Below are positions 1 to 5,272 of a DNA stretch of 6,250 nt, in pieces; the stretch's first letter is position 1, and the number at the start of each line of letters is the position of its first letter. This stretch comes from Armatimonadota bacterium (GTDB lineage: Bacteria; Armatimonadota; UBA5829), in assembly GCA_026415535.1 (NCBI GenBank), contig JAOAGX010000135.1, forward strand, positions 1-6,250, given 5' to 3'. The notes under the pieces were generated by a model. It made no database searches. It had not been told where the DNA came from and saw only the letters and a program-made list of their open reading frames with translations. Both the position numbers and the translations under genes were made by a program.

Positions 1-1
1 A

Positions 2-2269
2 TACATAGCCGACATTAAGGCAGGCAAAATGACTGCCAAGCAATTGGCTGAACGGGCCAAATGGTTGCGCGATCTTTTCGATGAACAGACGGCCGATGAG
101 GAATCGCTGAACGATGGCTGGGAAGCCAACGAACGGGCCGAAGACAATATCTTGGGCAGCGTCATTGCTCGTTCGATTGTGGACCTTGAGGCAGAGGCAG
201 TTAAGCTGGAGTCGCTGATTAAGCTCGCTGAGGGCGTTCTTGAGAAGGGCGACGAGTCCAAGTTCGCCAAGCTGCGCGAGGTAATCCAGGACCCCAAATA
301 CAAAGACGAGAAGCTAATCATCTTCACGGAGCATCGCGACACACTGACATATCTGGTAAACCGATTGGAAGGCCTCGGTTATACCGGCAAGGTGGCAAAG
401 ATCCACGGCGGCATGGAATACCAGGAAAGACAGGAGCAAGTGGATTTCTTCCGCAAACCGGCGAGTCAAGGAGGTGCGACATATCTTGTTGCAACAGATG
501 CCGCGGGCGAAGGCATCAACCTTCAATTTTGCTGGCTTATGGTGAACTACGACGTCCCGTGGAATCCTGCTCGCTTGGAGCAGAGAATGGGGCGCATACA
601 TCGCTACGGTCAGAAGCACGATCCTGTAATTATCATCAACATCGTGGCTGGCAAAACACGCGAGGGCCGAGTCATAAAGATACTGCTCGAAAAGCTGGAG
701 CGCATTAGGAGGGAATTGTCCTCGGACAAGGTCTTCGATGTGGTTGGACGCATTTTCGAAGGCGTGTCCATCAAGTCTTACATCGAGCGTGCGCTGACCG
801 AGGAGGGCGCCGAAAGCGCTGCACACGAGATTGACGAGCGCCTAACGAAAGAGCGGGTCAAACAAGTTCAGGATGAAGAGAAGCGACTCTATGGCTGCCT
901 AGGCGACGTTGAGGCCCAGCTGCCCAGGATAAGAGAGGAGATAGAGCGGGAAACTTATCGTCGTTTGATGCCCGGTTACGTGAGGCGATTTCTGGAAACG
1001 TCACTGCCGCTTGTCGGGGCGAAGATCGATGGTAGCCCAGGAGACGACGCATTCACCATCAAGGAGATTGAGCCAAAAGCTCTCGATCCTTTTCTTCCTC
1101 TGATGGAAAAGTATCCCGAAGGTGTGCGGACGCGATTTACGGTGAACAAGCCCGACCCGAGTTCAGACTATGTGTTCTTGCACGTCGGCGAGCCGTTTTT
1201 TGACGCTTATCGCGAACATATCTGCACCAGATTCGCCCAGGACGCGTTGCGGGGCGCTGTTTTCGTCGACCCGACTGCTACGGAGCCTTATCTCTTCCAT
1301 CTTGTGCTGGTCACGGTAGTTCGCAAGGCCGACCCCAGTATGAAGGCGTTCTCGGGCACGCAGACACTGGAGTATCGACTGGTCGGGCTCAAACAAGACG
1401 CCAAAGGCGGAGTTCAGGAGTGTCCCGTTGAGCATCTCTTGATCCTCAAAGGTGGAAGCGGCATCACGCATTCATCTGCTCGTCTGGCAGCCGACGCTGC
1501 GAACCTGACTGAGGTTGCCAAAGCATATGCATTCGAATCCGTTGCGAAAAGAGCCGCTGAACGGCAGCGAGCGGCTCTCCTTGAATCGCTTGCCGAACGC
1601 GAGGAGTACGTTCGACGCGGTTACGACTATGAATGCGCCGAGCTAGCAAGAGCGCGGTCCGCTACCTACAAGAAAATGCGAGAGGGCGACCCCGCTGCTG
1701 CTGCGCGCCTCGAGAGCATCAGGAAACGTCAGGCTGCCATTGATAAGCATAAGGACGAAGCGCTGGCAGTGATACGCAGGGAGCCTGATTTGATTGCGCC
1801 GGGCGAAGTCACGTTCCTGGCGCACGCGCTTGTTGTTCCTGCACCCGCATCCAAGGATCTCGAAAGATACGATGCCGAGATCGAAAGCATAGCCATGAGC
1901 GTTGCTAGGGCACACGAGGAAGCATTGGGGGCAAGAGTGATCGATGTGTCCAATTCTGGGCTTGCCGCTGCCGCCGGACTGAGCGAGTATCCGGGTTTTG
2001 ATCTTTTGTCGCAGCGGTCGGACGGAACCAAGCTTTGCATTGAAGTGAAAGGTCGCGCCAGGATAGGCGAGATTGAGCTCTCGGAGAACGAATGGGCTAA
2101 AGCCTGCAATCTGCGCGATCAGTATTGGCTCTATGTAGTCTACGACTGCGCCACATCCTATCCGAGACTTCTGCGGGTGCAGGATCCGTTTGGCAAGTTG
2201 CTAGTTAAGTCACTGGGCGGAGTCAAGATATCGGAAAATGAGATATTCGGAGCGGCGGAGGATGGATAG
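2..2269 (+). CDS. SF2 (SNF2/DrmD-like) helicase with C-terminal DUF3883 domain, 5'-truncated
   Basis: The reading frame is open to the window edge, so the ATG at 29 is probably internal and the ATP-binding lobe lies upstream. Visible order: a helical linker; the helicase C-terminal lobe with LIIFTEHRDT (314-343), the motif V region ATDAAGEGIN (491-520) and motif VI QRMGRIHRYGQ (581-613); a charged, coiled-coil-prone middle region (roughly 1500-1790); and a DUF3883-like end. That end has FDLLS (from 1997) and IEVKG (2039-2053), giving a D, then E-x-K, pattern like PD-(D/E)XK nucleases. Related proteins usually have 1000-1200 residues; 755 codons are seen here. Family knowledge suggests ATP-driven translocation on double-stranded DNA. 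DrmD-type helicases in DISARM and helicases beside DUF1156 methylases look like this. A role in restricting unmodified DNA is inferred. It ends with TAG directly abutting the next ATG. Confidence 0.9.
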   Translation, partial: YIADIKAGKMTAKQLAERAKWLRDLFDEQTADEESLNDGWEANERAEDNILGSVIARSIVDLEAEAVKLESLIKLAEGVLEKGDESKFAKLREVIQDPKYKDEKLIIFTEHRDTLTYLVNRLEGLGYTGKVAKIHGGMEYQERQEQVDFFRKPASQGGATYLVATDAAGEGINLQFCWLMVNYDVPWNPARLEQRMGRIHRYGQKHDPVIIINIVAGKTREGRVIKILLEKLERIRRELSSDKVFDVVGRIFEGVSIKSYIERALTEEGAESAAHEIDERLTKERVKQVQDEEKRLYGCLGDVEAQLPRIREEIERETYRRLMPGYVRRFLETSLPLVGAKIDGSPGDDAFTIKEIEPKALDPFLPLMEKYPEGVRTRFTVNKPDPSSDYVFLHVGEPFFDAYREHICTRFAQDALRGAVFVDPTATEPYLFHLVLVTVVRKADPSMKAFSGTQTLEYRLVGLKQDAKGGVQECPVEHLLILKGGSGITHSSARLAADAANLTEVAKAYAFESVAKRAAERQRAALLESLAEREEYVRRGYDYECAELARARSATYKKMREGDPAAAARLESIRKRQAAIDKHKDEALAVIRREPDLIAPGEVTFLAHALVVPAPASKDLERYDAEIESIAMSVARAHEEALGARVIDVSNSGLAAAAGLSEYPGFDLLSQRSDGTKLCIEVKGRARIGEIELSENEWAKACNLRDQYWLYVVYDCATSYPRLLRVQDPFGKLLVKSLGGVKISENEIFGAAEDG

Positions 2270-2276
2270 ATGAGAT
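2248..2276 (+). repeat. Left copy of imperfect direct repeat flanking the toxin-antitoxin genes
   Basis: This 29-base copy matches 3302-3329 with one substitution (2254 g against 3308 a) and one extra base (the a at 2262). The last 14 bases, tggatagatgagat, are identical. It covers the helicase C-terminal codons (GAAEDG, TAG), the Shine-Dalgarno sequence and the first codons of the next gene. Weaker similarity may extend left to about 2232 (cggaa). Confidence 0.8.
2257..2260 (+). promoter_or_regulatory. Shine-Dalgarno site of the DUF6922-like gene
   Basis: GGAG lies 9 bases before the ATG at 2270, inside the last codons of the helicase gene. It supports the 2270 start and translational coupling. 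The same site recurs before the UvrD gene as part of the direct repeat. Confidence 0.6.
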
Positions 2277-2605
2277 CGACAGAGCGATATGCGGACGACC
2301 GCTTGCCAGACAATTTTAGGCGGTTCTTCTGGGACTGTGATTTCTCTTCGCTCAGTTGGCGACGTCATAGGTCGTTTATCATAAGGCGCCTGCTGGAATT
2401 GGGCGATTTAGAAGCTATTCGCTGGCTGATTGGAAAAACGGGCGCTCGTGGCATAGAGAAATGGCTTCGCACTCATCACGGCGGCGGTCTTGAGCCAATG
2501 CGCCTTCGTTTTTGGCAAGCCAGGCTGGACATTCCCGCAAGTGTTGTGGATGCGTGGGTACAAGCCGGCAATGAGTCGGTGTGGGGAAGGAGAATCAAAC
2601 AGTGA
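2270..2605 (+). CDS. DUF6922-like protein, putative antitoxin of the AbiEii-type toxin
   Basis: This 111-residue, basic, probably cytosolic protein begins one base after the helicase stop and overlaps the next gene by four bases (GTGA). The core reads FFWDCDFSSLSW, then FIIRRLLELGDLEAIRWLI, and later LEPMRLRFWQARLDIP. I recognise this W-D-x-D ... F-I-I-x-R-h-L-x-x-G-D pattern as DUF6922, a small helical family commonly encoded just upstream of AbiEii/AbiGii nucleotidyltransferases. No signal peptide or membrane segment is seen. Antitoxin function is inferred from the invariant pairing, overlap and size. Whether it neutralises by binding, or also represses transcription as AbiEi does, cannot be told; I do not see a clear helix-turn-helix. 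Its first codons (Met-Arg) lie inside a direct repeat shared with the UvrD start, so the start may have been borrowed at insertion. Confidence 0.75.
   Translation: MRSTERYADDRLPDNFRRFFWDCDFSSLSWRRHRSFIIRRLLELGDLEAIRWLIGKTGARGIEKWLRTHHGGGLEPMRLRFWQARLDIPASVVDAWVQAGNESVWGRRIKQ
2587..2592 (+). promoter_or_regulatory. Shine-Dalgarno site that decides the GTG start at 2602
   Basis: AAGGAG ends 9 bases before the GTG at 2602. The alternative in-frame GTG at 2581 lies before this site and has no comparable upstream motif, so 2602 is the better start. Confidence 0.65.
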
Positions 2606-3234
2606 CTTTACATTCTGAGATACTGACTAAGGAACAGCTATCCGTGTTGCTCCCGTTAGCACGTGTGGCCCGCGAAGGCGGATTCTACCTAGCGGGTGGC
2701 ACAGGGCTTGCTCTATACTTAGGTCACCGACGGTCGATAGATTTCGATTGGTTTACATCAGATGCCTATAACGATCCGCACCAAACGATCCGGCTTCTAT
2801 CCACTGAGGGACTGAACCTAACCGGCGCTCAAGTTTCCCGCGGAACTCTTCTTGGGACTGTAAACGACGTCAAGGTGAGTTTCTTTCGTTACGAATATCC
2901 GCTACTTTCTGAGCTGACTCATTGGGAGGAATACGGCATCGATATCGCGTCTCTGGACGACATCGCTGCTATGAAGCTGGCTGCGATAGCTCAACGAGGC
3001 TCACGAAAGGATTTCGTGGATATCTACGCACTTGCTACAAGGCATAGACCCATTTCGGAAATGCTGTCGCTTTATTGCTCGAAGTATTCGATGCCCGATG
3101 CAATGCAGGTGATTTACGGGCTGGCCTACTTTGATGATGCCGAAAAACATCCAATGCCCCAAATGTTATGGAAAGTCTCTTGGAAGCAAATTAAGGATGA
3201 GATACTGTCTTGGGTGCGGGGAGGATTGCTGTGA
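2602..3234 (+). CDS. Nucleotidyltransferase toxin, AbiEii/AbiGii family
   Basis: 210 residues from the GTG at 2602; an earlier GTG at 2581 would add seven residues but lacks a Shine-Dalgarno site. The polymerase-beta-like core is clear: FYLAGGTGLALYLGHR holds the GG(T/S) loop (G32-G33-T34), followed by the metal-binding pair D47 and D49 in SIDFDWF. KVSFFRYEYP gives the third strand region. DDIAAMKL (119-126, K125) and RKDFVDIYAL (K136, D137, D140) are the conserved C-terminal motifs of PF08843. The enzyme therefore looks intact. Characterised relatives transfer nucleotides; MenA3 modifies tRNA 3' ends and AbiEii uses GTP. Growth arrest on activation is expected from the family but not shown here. 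The upstream DUF6922-like gene overlaps it and is the likely antitoxin. The pair sits inside a defence operon rather than alone, which suggests a guard or addiction role. Confidence 0.88.
   Translation: MTLHSEILTKEQLSVLLPLARVAREGGFYLAGGTGLALYLGHRRSIDFDWFTSDAYNDPHQTIRLLSTEGLNLTGAQVSRGTLLGTVNDVKVSFFRYEYPLLSELTHWEEYGIDIASLDDIAAMKLAAIAQRGSRKDFVDIYALATRHRPISEMLSLYCSKYSMPDAMQVIYGLAYFDDAEKHPMPQMLWKVSWKQIKDEILSWVRGGLL
3220..3224 (+). promoter_or_regulatory. Shine-Dalgarno-like site before the 31-codon frame
   Basis: GGAGG (within GGGGAGG, 3218-3224) lies 6 bases before the GTG at 3231, inside the last codons of the toxin gene. It is the main reason to take the short downstream frame seriously. Confidence 0.5.
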
Positions 3235-3326
3235 ATACTGATCTTTTTGTCTTGTTCTCGGACAATAACAGCGGAGCTCTTAGCAGGGGCGGAAGAATCC
3301 ACGGAGCAGCGGAGGTGGATAGATGA
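3231..3326 (+). CDS. Possible 31-residue peptide linking toxin and UvrD genes
   Basis: A GTG-started frame fills the only gap in the operon. Its start overlaps the toxin stop (GTGA at 3231-3234) and its TGA overlaps the UvrD start (ATGA at 3323-3326). A good GGAGG stands 6 bases upstream. The peptide starts MNTDLFVLFSDNNSG and ends RIHGAAEVDR. I recognise no family, signal peptide or convincing membrane helix. The ending resembles the last residues of the upstream helicase (EIFGAAEDG) in the same frame and lies in the direct repeat, so it may be the stranded original helicase tail. Translation could serve to keep ribosomes coupled into the UvrD gene rather than to make a useful peptide. Chance occurrence of a 32-codon open frame is quite possible; the double overlap plus Shine-Dalgarno site is what raises it. 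Confidence 0.35.
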   Translation: MNTDLFVLFSDNNSGALSRGGRIHGAAEVDR

Positions 3327-3329
3327 GAT
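3302..3329 (+). repeat. Right copy of imperfect direct repeat flanking the toxin-antitoxin genes
   Basis: This 28-base copy of 2248-2276 starts 1054 bases after the left copy. It contains the UvrD Shine-Dalgarno sequence and first codons. Read in the upstream helicase frame it gives GAAEVDR and a TGA that overlaps the UvrD ATG, a neater junction than the TAG-ATG at the left copy. Weak similarity may extend left to about 3290. Confidence 0.8.
3311..3315 (+). promoter_or_regulatory. Shine-Dalgarno site of the UvrD-like helicase gene
   Basis: GGAGG lies 7 bases before the ATG at 3323, within the right repeat copy. It supports 3323 as the start, as does the position of the Walker A motif only 27 residues in, which is normal for UvrD-type N-termini. 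Confidence 0.7.
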
Positions 3330-5272
3330 GGGACGACGGTCTCGAGGGTATTGCCAAGCGCATTGCGGAGGAAACCGCGTCTCCGCTTAAGGTAGTTGCC
3401 GGTCCTGGTACTGGCAAGACGTTTGTGCTCATGCGCAGAGTAGCCCGGCTGATCCAAGAAGAAGGCGTTTCCCCAAATGAAATACTAGTCTGCACGTTCA
3501 CGAGAACCGCTGCGTCTGACCTGGAAAAGGAGTTGTCCAAGCTCGGCATTGATGGAATAGACAGAGTCCGCAAGGGAACTTTGCATGCGCTCTGTTTCTC
3601 GCTGCTTAAGAGAGCCGACGTTCTGGAGATTACTGGTCGACACCCTCGGCCTCTGCTGCAGTTCGAGGAGCGGTTCCTACAGGAAGACTTGAAGAATACA
3701 TACGGTGGCGTGCGTGCTGTCGGTGAAAAGATGCAAGCTTTCAACGCGGCGTGGGCCAGATTGCAGCACGAAGAGCCTGGCTGGCCGACGTCCGACGATG
3801 ACCGCAGGTTCAGTGAAGATCTTGGTGGTTGGTTGAAGTTTCACGAAGCCATGCTAATCGGTGAGCTTATTCCCGAAGCATTGAGCTACATCAGAAACAA
3901 TCCGACGTGCCCCGAGAGGACCGATTTCAAGCACGTGCTCGTGGACGAGTATCAGGACCTGAATCGAGCAGAACAATCTATCTTGGACTTATTGGCAAGC
4001 AATGGCTCGCTAACAGTAGTCGGAGACCCTGACCAGTCAATATACTCTTTCAAGTTCGCCCATCCTGAAGGCATCGCCCACTTCGAGGATCTCCATCCCG
4101 GCACGCACACTGAAAGCCTTGAGGCCTGCCGAAGATGCCCCCGCCTAGTTGTAAAGATGGCCGACGAGTTAATCTCCCATAACAAGCACCGCGGTTCGGG
4201 GAAGCTCAAGCCTCCAGCGTGCAATCCTCAGGGAGAGGTCTTCATCGTACAGTGGCCCAGTATGGATGGCGAGGCGGAGGGGATCGCCGAGTTTGTCCAG
4301 ACTCGTGTTGATTCAGGAAAGGTAAAGCCGGGCGATATTCTTGTGCTGGCTCCCAGGCGAGACTTCGGCTACGCTATCCGGGACGCGATCAACAACCGAG
4401 GAATACCCGCGCACAGCTTCTTTAGCGAGGAAGCGTTCGACGGCTCGCCAAAAAGCCTAGAAGAGTCGAAGTCTCAGCAGATGTTCTCACTGCTGACATT
4501 GCTTGCCTACCCTAATGACCGCGTGGCATTGCGCTGCTGGTGCGGGTTTGGAAGCAACAACCTAGCAAGCAACCAATGGTCGCACATCAGAAAATATTGC
4601 CAGCAGAACGAGATGTCACCGAGGGACGTGCTGTCGAAACTTGCAGCGGGAGAACTCAAGCTGCCGCACACGGCACACCTGGTGGAACGTTACCAAGCGC
4701 TAGTCGATCTTGAGAGTAAGACGCGTGACCTCTACGGATTAGCCTTACTCGATGCCCTCTTCCCGGCAGAAGAGACGTGGGCTGAGCCGTTCAGGTCGCT
4801 ATCCTCGACAATCGAAGAGCCTGATTACAACGCAGCTATGCTGCTTGATGCTCTTCGCTCGAATTTAACCCAACCCGAACTGCCGACTGATGTAGACTAT
4901 GTTCGAGTTATGAGCCTTCACAAGTCGAAGGGACTCACAGCTGATCTGGTTCTGGTCGTGGGATGTGTTGAGGGTCTGATTCCGTCTCATCCAACGGACG
5001 CCGAGACGGACGAGGAGAAAGAACGTTTCCTTGAAGAACAGCGACGGCTTTTCTATGTAGCTATCACGCGCTCGAAAGGTACTCTTGTTCTGTCTAGTGT
5101 TACTCAGCTACCTGCCAATCTCGCATACAAAATGGGTGTCAAAGTGAAGAGTGTACAGAACGGCAACGTTCGTACCATCAGTTCACGCTTCATCGGTGAA
5201 CTGGGGAAATCGAGTCCTCAGCCAATAAGTGGCAAGCATTTCCTTGCAAACGTTAAGGAGACAAGGCTATGA
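3323..5272 (+). CDS. UvrD/PcrA-like SF1A DNA helicase, defence-associated subfamily
   Basis: A complete 649-residue cytosolic helicase, somewhat shorter than PcrA or UvrD (about 720). Motifs in order: Walker A GPGTGKT (27-33), motif Ia TFTRTAA (58-64), Walker B VDEYQD (207-212), motif III VVGDPDQSIYSF (232-243), a motif IV region reading EACRRCPRLV where UvrD has N-Y-R-S, motif V around MSLHKSKGLTADLV (HKSKGL 533-538), and motif VI QRRLFYVAITR (573-583). All catalytic motifs are intact. The usual N-terminal Q motif (L-x-x-x-Q) is not obvious in the short stretch before Walker A. ATP-dependent 3'-5' unwinding is expected from the family. No nuclease domain is fused. The subfamily with CRRCP is one I associate with defence loci rather than housekeeping repair. 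Its start overlaps the short frame upstream and its stop overlaps the methylase start (ATGA). A Gabija GajB is excluded by the absence of an adjacent GajA-like OLD/TOPRIM gene. Confidence 0.92.
   Translation: MRWDDGLEGIAKRIAEETASPLKVVAGPGTGKTFVLMRRVARLIQEEGVSPNEILVCTFTRTAASDLEKELSKLGIDGIDRVRKGTLHALCFSLLKRADVLEITGRHPRPLLQFEERFLQEDLKNTYGGVRAVGEKMQAFNAAWARLQHEEPGWPTSDDDRRFSEDLGGWLKFHEAMLIGELIPEALSYIRNNPTCPERTDFKHVLVDEYQDLNRAEQSILDLLASNGSLTVVGDPDQSIYSFKFAHPEGIAHFEDLHPGTHTESLEACRRCPRLVVKMADELISHNKHRGSGKLKPPACNPQGEVFIVQWPSMDGEAEGIAEFVQTRVDSGKVKPGDILVLAPRRDFGYAIRDAINNRGIPAHSFFSEEAFDGSPKSLEESKSQQMFSLLTLLAYPNDRVALRCWCGFGSNNLASNQWSHIRKYCQQNEMSPRDVLSKLAAGELKLPHTAHLVERYQALVDLESKTRDLYGLALLDALFPAEETWAEPFRSLSSTIEEPDYNAAMLLDALRSNLTQPELPTDVDYVRVMSLHKSKGLTADLVLVVGCVEGLIPSHPTDAETDEEKERFLEEQRRLFYVAITRSKGTLVLSSVTQLPANLAYKMGVKVKSVQNGNVRTISSRFIGELGKSSPQPISGKHFLANVKETRL
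5255..5260 (+). promoter_or_regulatory. Shine-Dalgarno site of the DUF1156 methylase gene
   Basis: AAGGAG ends 8 bases before the ATG at 5269, within the last codons of the UvrD gene. It fixes the methylase start at the ATGA overlap. Confidence 0.65.

Noticed and set aside
29..31. ATG at 29 as the true start of the helicase gene
   Set aside because: The frame is open upstream to base 2 with no stop, no Shine-Dalgarno site precedes it, and the protein would lack its whole ATP-binding lobe. The gene is better read as truncated by the window.
314..826. 170-residue open frame on the minus strand
   Set aside because: It lies wholly inside the helicase C-terminal lobe, whose motifs on the plus strand are unmistakable. 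The minus-strand protein resembles nothing I know.
2581..2601. GTG at 2581 as the toxin start
   Set aside because: It precedes the AAGGAG site; the GTG at 2602 has correct spacing and gives the typical four-base overlap with the upstream stop.
3235..3322. Internal promoter or terminator in the toxin-UvrD gap
   Set aside because: I found no -35/-10 pair with proper spacing and no GC-rich hairpin followed by a T run. The T-rich patch at about 3243-3256 is not preceded by a stem.
3280..3744. 154-residue minus-strand frame across the toxin-UvrD gap and UvrD N-terminus
   Set aside because: Ser/Arg/Pro-rich shadow of the UvrD Walker A region with no recognisable domain.
3323..5272. Gabija system (GajB-like helicase)
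   Set aside because: The helicase is UvrD-like, but no OLD/TOPRIM nuclease (GajA) gene is adjacent on either side.
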